In this document: positions 28,719 through 36,754 of the stretch, one piece after another
Numbering within the stretch: the stretch's first letter is position 1
Layout of the letters: the number at the start of each line of letters is the position of its first letter
Assembly: GCF_009796865.1 (NCBI RefSeq)
Contig: NZ_CP047028.1
Span: 2,170,001 to 2,234,000 of the forward strand
From: Formosa sp. L2A11
GTDB lineage: Bacteria; Bacteroidota; Bacteroidia; Flavobacteriales; Flavobacteriaceae
Reading direction: 5' to 3'
Length of the DNA: 64,000 bases
Made by a program: the position numbers and the translations under genes
Notes under the pieces: generated by a model
Told to the model about the DNA's origin: nothing
Database searches by the model: none
Seen by the model: only the letters and a program-made list of their open reading frames with translations

Positions 28719-29495
28719 ATGAATCTCAATCTTAAAAAACCAATCTGTTTTTTCGATCTAGAAACAACAGGAATAAATATATCAAAAGACAGAATCGTAG
28801 AAATTGCGATTTTAAAAGTATTTCCTGATGGTAAGGAAGAATCTAAAACATGGTTGGTAAATCCAGAAATGCCTATTCCGGCAGAAGTTACAGAAATTCA
28901 TGGTATTTCTGATGCAGATGTTGCAGATGCACCAACTTTTAATGTGCTGGCAAAAGACGTGTATGGTATGATTAAAGATTCCGATCTAGGAGGCTTTAAC
29001 TCTAATCGTTTCGATATTCCGCTTCTTGCAGAAGAAATGCTTCGTGCAGATATCGATTTTGATATGAAAAGTACTTTAGCTGTAGATGTGCAAACTATTT
29101 TTCATAAAATGGAACAACGTACATTAGTTGCTGCATATAAGTTTTACTGCGGAAAAGATTTAGAAAACGCACATAGTGCAGCTGCAGATACATTAGCGAC
29201 TTACGAGGTGTTAAAAGCTCAGGTAGAAAAATATGAAGAATTAGAGAATGACACGAAGTTTCTTTCTGAATTTAGTAGCAGAAAACAATTTGCCGATTTT
29301 GCAGGATTCATAGCTTTTAATAAAGAAGGTGAAGAGTGTTTTGCTTTTGGAAAACATAAAAATAAACGTGTTTTAGATGTCTTAAAAGACGAACCTGGTT
29401 ATTTTGGATGGATCTTAAATGCAGATTTTCCATTGTATACCAAAAAGGTGTTAACGGCAATTAAACTAAGAGGGTTTAATAATAAATTGAGTTAA
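28719..29495 (+). CDS. DnaQ-like 3'-5' exonuclease with C-terminal DUF3820-type tail
   Basis: DEDDh-type exonuclease. Exo I is FFDLETTGIN (D13, E15), Exo II is GGFNSNRFDIPLL and Exo III is HSAAADTLAT near residues 147-156, so the catalytic set is complete. Residues about 205-258 form a second small module (FAFGKHKNKRVLDVL, GYFGWILNADFP) like the DUF3820 family, also encoded by the stand-alone gene at 42131. It is probably a proofreading or repair nuclease, but not the polymerase III epsilon subunit by itself. It starts a tight plus-strand group with the next three genes. Confidence 0.9.
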   Translation: MNLNLKKPICFFDLETTGINISKDRIVEIAILKVFPDGKEESKTWLVNPEMPIPAEVTEIHGISDADVADAPTFNVLAKDVYGMIKDSDLGGFNSNRFDIPLLAEEMLRADIDFDMKSTLAVDVQTIFHKMEQRTLVAAYKFYCGKDLENAHSAAADTLATYEVLKAQVEKYEELENDTKFLSEFSSRKQFADFAGFIAFNKEGEECFAFGKHKNKRVLDVLKDEPGYFGWILNADFPLYTKKVLTAIKLRGFNNKLS

Positions 29496-29513
29496 TTTTT
29501 AAGTTTATCACGT

Positions 29514-30125
29514 ATGAAACTTATTTGTATAGGTAGAAATTATACCGAGCATATTGAAGAATTAGAGAACGAAAGGCCTACAGATCCTGTTGTGTTTTTG
29601 AAACCGGATACGGCAATTCTCTTAAAAAAGCAACCTTTTTTTATTCCAGATTTCTCTAATGATGTGCATTATGAAGTTGAGGTTTTAGTTAAAATCAATA
29701 AAGTAGGGAAGTACATCGATAAGAAATTTGCACATAAATATTACGATGAAATTGGTTTAGGAATCGATTTTACCGCGAGAGATTTACAGGCAAAATTAAA
29801 AGCAAAAGGATTGCCTTGGGAAAAAGCAAAAGCTTTTGATGGCGCAGCGGTTATAGGAAAGTGGTTACCTAAGAATGAAATTTCAGATGTAAATCAATTA
29901 AATTTCTCATTAAAAAAGAACGAAAACACTGTCCAAAACGGGAATACGAGTCACATGCTCTGGAAAATCGATGAGTTGATAGAATGTGTTTCAAAATATT
30001 TTACTTTAAAGATAGGAGATGTTATCTTTACCGGAACACCAGCTGGTGTAGGTCCTGTATCTACAAACGACGTATTAAAAGGATTCATAGAAGATAAAGA
30101 AGTATTTTCAATAACAGTAAAATAA
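29514..30125 (+). CDS. Fumarylacetoacetate hydrolase family protein
   Basis: 203 residues, a single FAH domain. The metal ligands are visible as E54 and E56 in HYEVEV and D85 in GLGIDFTARD, with the closing FTGTPAGVGPV motif. Such short enzymes hydrolyse or decarboxylate acylpyruvates and oxaloacetate (human FAHD1 type). It lies 18 bases after the exonuclease and one base before the Hpt gene, so it is co-transcribed. The substrate is not determinable, but oxaloacetate decarboxylase or acylpyruvase is most likely. Confidence 0.92.
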   Translation: MKLICIGRNYTEHIEELENERPTDPVVFLKPDTAILLKKQPFFIPDFSNDVHYEVEVLVKINKVGKYIDKKFAHKYYDEIGLGIDFTARDLQAKLKAKGLPWEKAKAFDGAAVIGKWLPKNEISDVNQLNFSLKKNENTVQNGNTSHMLWKIDELIECVSKYFTLKIGDVIFTGTPAGVGPVSTNDVLKGFIEDKEVFSITVK

Positions 30126-30126
30126 T

Positions 30127-30471
30127 ATGGAACAACATTATAAATTAGATAGAGTTAGAGAATTAGCAGATAACGATCAAGACTTTATTAATGCCTTAGC
30201 TTTAACTTTTTTAGAAGAAGTTCCAGAAGACCTTATCGTTCTAAAAAAAGCTGTAGCAGAAAAAGACTATTATAACACCTACCAAATGGCTCATAAATTA
30301 AAGCCAACAGTAGATTTGTTTGAACTTGGAGTTTTAGAAGATGTAATTGTAGTGCAAGACTGGGGGAAGTTAGAGCAAAAAGATATAGATATTACACCTA
30401 TTTTTGATAAAGTAATTGTTGCCATCGAATCAGCAGTTTCAGAAATTAAATCAGATTTCGATATTTCATAA
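30127..30471 (+). CDS. Histidine phosphotransfer (Hpt) domain protein
   Basis: 114 residues, all helical. The phospho-accepting histidine is H56 in YQMAHKLKPTVDLFEL, the usual Hpt motif HxLK. It has no kinase or receiver domain, and none is encoded nearby, so its partner must be elsewhere. It starts one base after the FAH stop and its TAA overlaps the cinA ATG by one base. The role is phosphorelay by family; the pathway is unknown. Confidence 0.88.
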   Translation: MEQHYKLDRVRELADNDQDFINALALTFLEEVPEDLIVLKKAVAEKDYYNTYQMAHKLKPTVDLFELGVLEDVIVVQDWGKLEQKDIDITPIFDKVIVAIESAVSEIKSDFDIS

Positions 30472-31724
30472 TGCAAGCAGAAATAATTACTATTGGCGAT
30501 GAGATTCTTATCGGCCAAATTATAGATACAAACTCCGCTTATATCGCGAAAGCGCTTAATAAGATAGGGGTTTCGGTGTATCAAATCACCTCAATACAAG
30601 ATGATAAAACGCATATTTTAAAAGCTTTAAAAGAGGCTGAAGGCAATGCAGATATTATTATCATTACAGGTGGTTTAGGACCCACAAAAGACGATATTAC
30701 AAAGCATACACTTGCCGAATATTTTAATGATTCGTTAGTGTTAAATCAAGATGTTTTAAAACATGTCGAGCATATTTTTGCTAGATATTCGTCTAATCCC
30801 ATTTCGCAATTAAACGTAAATCAGGCTTTAGTGCCTTCTATGGCTACTGTTTTACATAACGAATATGGAACAGCTCCAGGAATGTGGATAGAGCATAATT
30901 CTAGGGTTTTTGTCTCGCTTCCGGGCGTGCCTTTCGAAATGAAAGAATTAATCGATATTAGTGTTTTGCCACGTATTCAAAGTAAATATAAATGTCCGTT
31001 TATCATGCATAAAACGTACTTAACTTATGGTTTGGGAGAAAGTGCATTGGCAGAACGTATTGAAGCTTGGGAAGATGCGCTTCCTAAACATATTAAACTA
31101 GCTTACCTTCCTAATTTAGGAAAAGTAAGATTAAGATTGTCTGCTAAAGGATTTGATAAAAATGCTATTGTGTCTGAAATGGATAGGCAAGAGCAATTGT
31201 TAATGCCTCAAATTAAAGATATCTTTATGGGTATTGAAGGTTTTGAGGATACTTTAGAAGAACAAATAGGAAAAACATTAACTATTTTAGGGCAATCTGT
31301 AGCTACTGCAGAAAGTTGTACGGGCGGTAGAATAGCAGAACAGTTTACTTCGCATCCGGGCGCATCGGAATACTTTAAGGGGAGTGTAGTAAGTTATGCT
31401 ACACAAGCTAAAATTGATGTTTTAAATATCCCTGAAGCGCTTATTTTAGAACATTCAGTAGTTAGTGCAGCTGTAGCAGAAGCAATGGCTATGCAAGCTT
31501 TAAAAATGTTTAAAAGTGATTATGCCATTGCAACAACAGGTAATGCAGGTCCCAGTAAAGCGACAGATAAAGAAGAATTAGGAACTGTTTTTATAGCAAT
31601 TGCTTCAAAAACAGGTGTGTATTCCGAGAAATTTAATCTTGGAGACTTAAGAATAAAAGTAGTTAATAAGGCGGTAGACAAGGCTTTAGAGATGCTTCAA
31701 AAAGAAATTTTAAAAAATAGATAA
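30471..31724 (+). CDS. cinA: CinA: competence/damage-inducible protein, NMN deamidase
   Basis: 417 residues. The N-terminal MoaB/COG1058 domain (ITIGDEILIGQIIDTNS; ITGGLGPTKDD) is thought to hydrolyse ADP-ribose or CoA by-products. The C-terminal PncC domain (from about 255; TAESCTGGRIAEQFTSHPGASEYFKGS) deamidates nicotinamide mononucleotide for NAD recycling. Both are complete. It is coupled to the Hpt gene by the TAATG overlap. A ribosomal-protein operon with its own promoter follows. Confidence 0.96.
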   Translation: MQAEIITIGDEILIGQIIDTNSAYIAKALNKIGVSVYQITSIQDDKTHILKALKEAEGNADIIIITGGLGPTKDDITKHTLAEYFNDSLVLNQDVLKHVEHIFARYSSNPISQLNVNQALVPSMATVLHNEYGTAPGMWIEHNSRVFVSLPGVPFEMKELIDISVLPRIQSKYKCPFIMHKTYLTYGLGESALAERIEAWEDALPKHIKLAYLPNLGKVRLRLSAKGFDKNAIVSEMDRQEQLLMPQIKDIFMGIEGFEDTLEEQIGKTLTILGQSVATAESCTGGRIAEQFTSHPGASEYFKGSVVSYATQAKIDVLNIPEALILEHSVVSAAVAEAMAMQALKMFKSDYAIATTGNAGPSKATDKEELGTVFIAIASKTGVYSEKFNLGDLRIKVVNKAVDKALEMLQKEILKNR

Positions 31725-31732
31725 TAATTAAA

Positions 31733-31762
31733 TTGTTATAATGTAAATAATTAGTATATTTG
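31733..31762 (+). promoter_or_regulatory. Promoter of rpmB-rpmG-DUF4295
   Basis: A TTG -33 element (31733-31735), a 19-base spacer and TATATTTG (31755-31762) fit the Bacteroidota consensus; this is the best complete promoter in the window. The leader would be about 36 bases. Confidence 0.7.
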
Positions 31763-31801
31763 CACCTCGTTTTGAAATAACAATATTAAAGTTTAGAAAG
31801 A

Positions 31802-32038
31802 ATGTCAAGAGTTTGTGAACTTACAGGTAAGAAGGCAATGGTAGGGAATAATGTATCTCACGCTATGAATAAAACTAAACGCAGATTTGATGCGAATTTA
31901 GTTAAAAAGCGTTTTTACATTCCTGAAGAAGATAAGTGGGTAACTTTAAAAGTATCTACATCAGCATTGAAAACCATCAACAAAATAGGAATTTCAGCTG
32001 CTATAAAAGAAGCTAAATCTAAAGGGTTTTTAAAATAA
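31802..32038 (+). CDS. rpmB: 50S ribosomal protein L28
   Basis: 78 residues, full length. Starts MSRVCELTGKKAMVGNNVSHA, with the NKTKRRFDANLVKKRF core of L28. It is the first gene of rpmB-rpmG-DUF4295, which leads on to ftsY; this order is widespread in Bacteroidota. Confidence 0.98.
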   Translation: MSRVCELTGKKAMVGNNVSHAMNKTKRRFDANLVKKRFYIPEEDKWVTLKVSTSALKTINKIGISAAIKEAKSKGFLK

Positions 32039-32061
32039 GCCTCTTATAAAATAATAGAACA

Positions 32062-32244
32062 ATGGCAAGAAAAGGAAACAGAGTCCAAGTAATATTAGAG
32101 TGCACAGAGCACAAAGAATCTGGGGTAGCAGGAACTTCTAGATATATTACTACAAAAAACAAGAAAAATACTCCGGATAGAATGGAAATTAAAAAATTCA
32201 ATCCTATCTTGAAGAAAATGACTGTTCATAAAGAAATAAAATAA
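32062..32244 (+). CDS. rpmG: 50S ribosomal protein L33
   Basis: 60 residues, full length: [18 protein letters not shown], then [20 protein letters not shown] and the basic C-terminus. Only one cysteine is present, so it is the zinc-free form rather than the four-cysteine form. It lies 23 bases after rpmB. Confidence 0.98.
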   Translation: MARKGNRVQVILECTEHKESGVAGTSRYITTKNKKNTPDRMEIKKFNPILKKMTVHKEIK

Positions 32245-32251
32245 TTGAGTC

Positions 32252-32404
32252 ATGGCAAAGAAATCAGTAGCAACATTACAAACAGGATCTAAAAGATTAT
32301 CAAAAGCTATAAAAATGGTAAAGTCTGATAAAACAGGCGCTTACACTTTTGTAGAAGCGATCATGTCTCCTGAACAAGTAACAGACTTCTTGAATAAAAA
32401 ATAA
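32252..32404 (+). CDS. DUF4295 small basic protein
   Basis: 50 codons starting ATG at 32252 (MAKKSVATLQTGSKRLSKA), ending FLNKK at TAA 32402-32404. It begins seven bases after rpmG and is rich in Lys, like a ribosome-associated protein. It matches the DUF4295 family, found next to rpmG throughout Bacteroidota; I infer a translation or ribosome-assembly role from position and charge only. Easy to miss because of its size. Confidence 0.93.
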   Translation: MAKKSVATLQTGSKRLSKAIKMVKSDKTGAYTFVEAIMSPEQVTDFLNKK

Positions 32405-32431
32405 TTATATTTTTTATCAGAAAAGATAATT

Positions 32432-32468
32432 AAAGCTGCTTTCTATTAAGAAAGCAGCTTTTGTTTTA
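32432..32468 (+). terminator. Intrinsic terminator after the ribosomal-protein operon
   Basis: Stem AAAGCTGCTTTCT / AGAAAGCAGCTTT with a four-base ATTA loop and a following T-rich tail. Confidence 0.88.
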
Positions 32469-32604
32469 TATTTACATTTAAAATAGTGACAAAATTTCAG
32501 CTTTTTTTAATTAGGCAGGCATTTTGTATTAAGAGTTTTAAGAGTTGCTATCCTTTTAGGTTAGTATAACCATACTTAATTGCATAAATTCTAAATAATA
32601 TCCG

Positions 32605-33558
32605 ATGAGCTTTTTTAAAAAAATATTTTCTTCAGAGAAAAAAGAAACTTTAGACAAAGGGTTAGAAAAATCTAAGTCTAGTTTTTTTGATAAATTAGGT
32701 AAGGCTGTCGCTGGAAAATCTAAAGTAGATGACGACGTTTTAGATAATCTTGAAGAAATTTTAGTCTCTAGTGATGTTGGTGTAAATACAACTTTAAAAA
32801 TTATCGATCGTATTGAAGCTCGTGTAGAAAAGGATAAATACCTTGGAACAGCAGAGCTTAATAAAATTCTTCGTGAAGAAATTGCAGGTTTGTTATCTGA
32901 AACAAATTCTGGAGAAGAGACAGAATACACAATTCCAGCCAATAAAAAACCGTATGTCATTATGGTAGTTGGTGTAAATGGAGCTGGTAAAACGACTACT
33001 ATTGGTAAATTAGCATATCAGTTTAAAAAGAAAGGACTTAAAGTCGTTCTTGGAGCAGCAGATACATTTAGAGCAGCAGCGATAGATCAATTACAAGTAT
33101 GGGCAGATCGTGTTGATGTTCCTATTGTAAAACAAGAAATGGGAAGTGATCCTGCTTCTGTGGCATTTGATGCTTTAGAATCTGGAGTGTCTCAAAATGC
33201 AGATGTTATTATAATTGATACCGCTGGACGTTTACATAATAAAGTTAATTTAATGAATGAATTAACTAAAGTAAAACGTGTTATGCAAAAAGTGGTTGGA
33301 GATGCACCTCACGATGTATTGTTAGTCTTAGATGGTTCTACCGGACAAAACGCTTTCGAGCAAGCTAAACAATTTACTGCAGCAACAGAAGTTACTTCGT
33401 TAGCCGTTACTAAATTAGACGGAACAGCAAAAGGTGGAGTTGTAATTGGTATTAGCGATCAGTTTAAAATTCCTGTAAAGTATATTGGAGTAGGTGAAGG
33501 TTTAAACGATTTACAAGTATTTAATAAATATGAATTTGTAGATTCTTTCTTTAAGTAA
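32605..33558 (+). CDS. ftsY: Signal recognition particle receptor FtsY
   Basis: SRP-receptor GTPase that delivers nascent membrane proteins to the translocon. A short charged N-terminal region is followed by the N helices and the NG domain: G1 VNGAGKTTTIGKL, the DTFRAAAIDQL insertion box, G3 DTAGRLHN, G4 TKLDGTAKGG. The acidic A domain is almost absent (317 residues against about 500 in E. coli), as is usual here. It functions with SecA and YidC, also encoded in this window. Confidence 0.97.
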   Translation: MSFFKKIFSSEKKETLDKGLEKSKSSFFDKLGKAVAGKSKVDDDVLDNLEEILVSSDVGVNTTLKIIDRIEARVEKDKYLGTAELNKILREEIAGLLSETNSGEETEYTIPANKKPYVIMVVGVNGAGKTTTIGKLAYQFKKKGLKVVLGAADTFRAAAIDQLQVWADRVDVPIVKQEMGSDPASVAFDALESGVSQNADVIIIDTAGRLHNKVNLMNELTKVKRVMQKVVGDAPHDVLLVLDGSTGQNAFEQAKQFTAATEVTSLAVTKLDGTAKGGVVIGISDQFKIPVKYIGVGEGLNDLQVFNKYEFVDSFFK

Positions 33559-33579
33559 GAATCTTTATATATAACTTAT

Positions 33580-33618
33580 TAAAAAGTCTCGATAAATTTA
33601 ATTTATCGAGGCTTTTTT
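33580..33618 (+). terminator. Intrinsic terminator after ftsY
   Basis: A long stem (AAAAGTCTCGATAAAT / ATTTATCGAGGCTTTT, one G-U pair) plus T-run. Confidence 0.9.
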
Positions 33619-33663
33619 GTTTTTATTAATATGTATTCAATTCTTTAATCCTAAATCATTATG

Positions 33664-33671
33664 TATCTTTG
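33664..33671 (+). promoter_or_regulatory. -7 promoter element for rimO
   Basis: TATCTTTG matches TAnnTTTG; it ends 17 bases before the rimO ATG. Confidence 0.5.
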
Positions 33672-33688
33672 CACACTGAAATTTTGAT

Positions 33689-34993
33689 ATGAGAACGAAA
33701 TCACTTAAAAAGAATAAAATCAACGTAGTAACTCTTGGTTGTAGTAAAAATGTTTACGACAGTGAAGTGTTAATGGGACAGCTTAAAGCTAGTGGCAAAG
33801 ATGTTGTGCATGAAGAAGAAGGTAATATTGTAGTGATTAATACCTGCGGATTTATTAATAATGCTAAGGAAGAAAGTGTGAATACTATTTTAGAATTCAT
33901 GCAAAAAAAAGAAGATGGAGATGTAGATAAAGTATTCGTTACAGGATGTTTGTCTGAGCGTTATAAACCAGATTTACAAAAAGAAATCCCTAATGTTGAT
34001 GAGTATTTCGGTACCACAGAATTACCAGCTTTATTAAAAGCATTAGGAGCAGATTATAAGCACGAATTAATTGGAGAACGTTTAACAACAACACCAAAAA
34101 ATTATGCCTATTTAAAAATTGCTGAAGGTTGCGATCGTCCATGTTCTTTCTGTGCAATTCCTTTAATGCGTGGAAAACATAAATCTACGCCTATTGAAGA
34201 TCTTGTTACTGAAGCAGAAAAACTTGCAGCAAAAGGAGTTAAAGAATTAATTCTTATCGCTCAAGATTTAACATACTACGGATTAGATATTTATAAAAAA
34301 CGTAATCTTGCAGAATTACTTGAAGCTTTAGTAAAAGTAGATGGTATTGATTGGATACGTTTGCATTATGCATTCCCTACAGGTTTCCCTATGGATGTGT
34401 TAGATGTTATGAATCGCGAACCTAAAGTTTGTAATTATTTAGATATTCCGTTACAACATATTTCAGACCGTATTCTTAAAAGTATGCGCCGTGGTACGAC
34501 TCAAGAAAAAACCACGAAGTTATTAAAGGAATTTAGAAAAGCAGTTCCAGAAATGACTATCCGTACTACGCTTATTGTAGGATATCCTGGAGAAACAGAA
34601 GAAGATTACCAAACGCTTAAACAATGGGTTCAAGACATGCGTTTTGAACGTTTAGGATGTTTTACATATTCTCACGAAGAAAACACACACGCTTATAATT
34701 TAGAAGACGATGTTCCGGAAGATGTTAAGCAAGAACGTGCTAATGAGATTATGGAAATTCAATCGCAAATTTCTTGGGAATTAAATCAAGCTAAAATCGG
34801 ACAAGAATTTAAAGTGGTTATAGACAGAAAAGAAGGTAATTACTTTGTTGGACGTACCGAATTTGATTCTCCAGATGTAGATAACGAGGTTTTAATTGAT
34901 GCAACAGAAACTTATTTAAAAACAGGTGAATTTGCTCAAGTTATTATTACAGAAGCAGCAGATTTTGATTTGTATGCAGAAGTTGTAAAATAG
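33689..34993 (+). CDS. rimO: Ribosomal protein S12 methylthiotransferase RimO
   Basis: Radical-SAM enzyme that beta-methylthiolates an aspartate of ribosomal protein S12. The N-terminal MTTase domain has cluster cysteines C18, C53 and C87. The radical-SAM CxxxCxxC is C148, C152 and C155 (GCDRPCSFC). The C-terminal TRAM domain ends the protein. The ALIPLMRGK-like PLMRGKHKS segment and DYPLQH-like DIPLQHISD favour RimO over MiaB. Complete, 434 residues. Confidence 0.97.
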   Translation: MRTKSLKKNKINVVTLGCSKNVYDSEVLMGQLKASGKDVVHEEEGNIVVINTCGFINNAKEESVNTILEFMQKKEDGDVDKVFVTGCLSERYKPDLQKEIPNVDEYFGTTELPALLKALGADYKHELIGERLTTTPKNYAYLKIAEGCDRPCSFCAIPLMRGKHKSTPIEDLVTEAEKLAAKGVKELILIAQDLTYYGLDIYKKRNLAELLEALVKVDGIDWIRLHYAFPTGFPMDVLDVMNREPKVCNYLDIPLQHISDRILKSMRRGTTQEKTTKLLKEFRKAVPEMTIRTTLIVGYPGETEEDYQTLKQWVQDMRFERLGCFTYSHEENTHAYNLEDDVPEDVKQERANEIMEIQSQISWELNQAKIGQEFKVVIDRKEGNYFVGRTEFDSPDVDNEVLIDATETYLKTGEFAQVIITEAADFDLYAEVVK

Positions 34994-35007
34994 AAAAAAA
35001 TAAAAGA

Positions 35008-35047
35008 ATAAAAAGGTGTTTCAATGTAAGTTGAAGCACCTTTTTTC
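35008..35047 (+). terminator. Intrinsic terminator after rimO
   Basis: Stem AAAAAGGTGTTTCAA / TTGAAGCACCTTTTTT with one G-U-compatible position. Confidence 0.85.
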
Positions 35048-35098
35048 GTTTAAAAGGATATTGTTGTATAAACAACAATCTTAACTAATTTTTTAGAA

Positions 35099-35125
35099 TT
35101 GAAAATTCTAATATCTGTATATTTA
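35099..35125 (+). promoter_or_regulatory. Candidate promoter of bshC
   Basis: TTG at 35099, a 16-base spacer and TATATTTA (one mismatch to TAnnTTTG) lie 18 bases before the bshC ATG. Confidence 0.4.
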
Positions 35126-35143
35126 CAATAAATTTAAACATTT

Positions 35144-36754
35144 ATGCCAACCGACTGTATTCCGTTTAGAGACACCCATTATTTTTCATCATTAATTTGC
35201 GACTACTTAGATCAAAAGCCGGAATTAGAACAATTTTATAATCGTTTTCCAAAACTTGAAAATTTTAAAGCGCAAATAGAAGAAAAATCAAATTTTAAAG
35301 GGATTTCTCAAGCACACAGGCGCGTTTTAGCATCTGTTCTAGAGCAGCAATATGCAGATATTAAGATATCAGAGGCTACGCGTTTAAATATATCGCTTTT
35401 AAAAGAACCGAATACGTTTACAATAACTACGGGGCATCAATTAAACCTGTTTACAGGACCTCTTTATTTCTTGTATAAAATTGTATCAACAATAAATTTA
35501 ACTAAAGAATTAAAGGTTAAATATCCTAATCAGCATTTTGTACCTATCTATTGGATGGCGACAGAAGATCATGATTTTGATGAAATTAATTACTTCAATT
35601 TTAAAGGAAAAAAAATACAATGGAATAGAGAAGATGGCGGAGCTGTTGGAGAATTTTCTACAGAAGGCTTAGACCATGTTTTCGAATTATATTCTAAAGA
35701 TTTAGGTATTGGTAAAGCCGCAGACGAATTACGCGCATTGTTTTCTGATGCGTATTTAAAACACGATAACCTTGCAGATGCCACTAGATATTTAGCAAAT
35801 ACACTGTTTTCAGATTTAGGATTGGTTATTATAGATGCAAATCAAACCGATTTAAAGCGTGCTTTTATTCCGTATATAGAACAGGATATTTTATCGCAAA
35901 CATCTTCTCAGGAAGTTTCTAAAACAAATACATTACTTTCTCAAATTCCCGATACAGATTATAATATTCAGGTTAATCCTCGAGAAATTAACTTGTTTTA
36001 TTTGTCTAAAAATAGTCGCGAACGTATCGTTTTTGAAGACGATATTTATAAAGTAATCAATACAAAAACGACGTTTACTAAAGACGAAATTTTAAAAGAA
36101 ATACATGAGTTTCCGGAACGTTTTTCTCCCAATGTAATTATGCGTCCGTTATATCAAGAGGTTATTTTACCTAACTTATGTTATATTGGAGGAGGAGGAG
36201 AATTGGCATATTGGCTTCAGTTAAAAGCATATTTTAAAGCTGTACATGTGCCTTTTCCTATGTTACTTTTAAGAAATTCAGTATTACTTAAAACACAACA
36301 GCAAACAAATAAATTAGAAAAGTTAAACATCTCAAATCGAGATTTGTTTTATAAACGAGAGACTTTTATCAACAAAAGGGTGAGACGTATATCTAATATA
36401 GACATCGATTTTTCATTTCAAAAAGCATTACTTCAACAACAATTTGAAAATATGTATGCTTTAGCAGAACAAACAGATGCTTCTTTTTTAGGCGCTGTAA
36501 AGGCTCAAGAACGTAAGCAAATCAAAGGTTTAGAGCATTTAGAGAAAAGATTATTAAAAGCTCAGAAAAAGAAATTAGCAGATCAAGTTGCACGAATAAC
36601 AGATTTACAAAATCAATTATTTCCTAACCAAAGTTTACAAGAACGGGCTGTTAACTTCTCTGAATTATATCTGGAGTTTGGAGACCAATTAATCCCGAAG
36701 TTAGTGTTAAATTTGCAACCATTGAAACAAGAATTTTTAATACTTAATTTGTGA
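35144..36754 (+). CDS. bshC: Putative cysteine ligase BshC (bacillithiol synthesis)
   Basis: 536 residues with the BshC/YllA signature regions: TITTGHQLNLFTGPLYFLYKI, PIYWMATEDHDFDEIN, PNVIMRPLYQEVILPNLCYIGGGGELAYW, and a coiled-coil C-terminus (about 440-500). BshC adds cysteine to GlcN-malate to finish bacillithiol, the glutathione substitute of Firmicutes and many Bacteroidota. bshA and bshB are not in the window. Its TGA overlaps the GTG start of the next gene by four bases, so the two are coupled. Confidence 0.95.
   Translation: MPTDCIPFRDTHYFSSLICDYLDQKPELEQFYNRFPKLENFKAQIEEKSNFKGISQAHRRVLASVLEQQYADIKISEATRLNISLLKEPNTFTITTGHQLNLFTGPLYFLYKIVSTINLTKELKVKYPNQHFVPIYWMATEDHDFDEINYFNFKGKKIQWNREDGGAVGEFSTEGLDHVFELYSKDLGIGKAADELRALFSDAYLKHDNLADATRYLANTLFSDLGLVIIDANQTDLKRAFIPYIEQDILSQTSSQEVSKTNTLLSQIPDTDYNIQVNPREINLFYLSKNSRERIVFEDDIYKVINTKTTFTKDEILKEIHEFPERFSPNVIMRPLYQEVILPNLCYIGGGGELAYWLQLKAYFKAVHVPFPMLLLRNSVLLKTQQQTNKLEKLNISNRDLFYKRETFINKRVRRISNIDIDFSFQKALLQQQFENMYALAEQTDASFLGAVKAQERKQIKGLEHLEKRLLKAQKKKLADQVARITDLQNQLFPNQSLQERAVNFSELYLEFGDQLIPKLVLNLQPLKQEFLILNL

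Noticed and set aside
32567..32582. Sixteen-base identity TAACCATACTTAATTG shared with 43037-43052, both before start codons (ftsY, pyrG)
   Set aside because: In AT-rich sequence of this size one such match is expected by chance, distances to the ATGs differ, and no third copy was seen.
32556..32960. Minus-strand open frame over the ftsY start
   Set aside because: Antisense of ftsY N-terminal coding sequence, no family resemblance.
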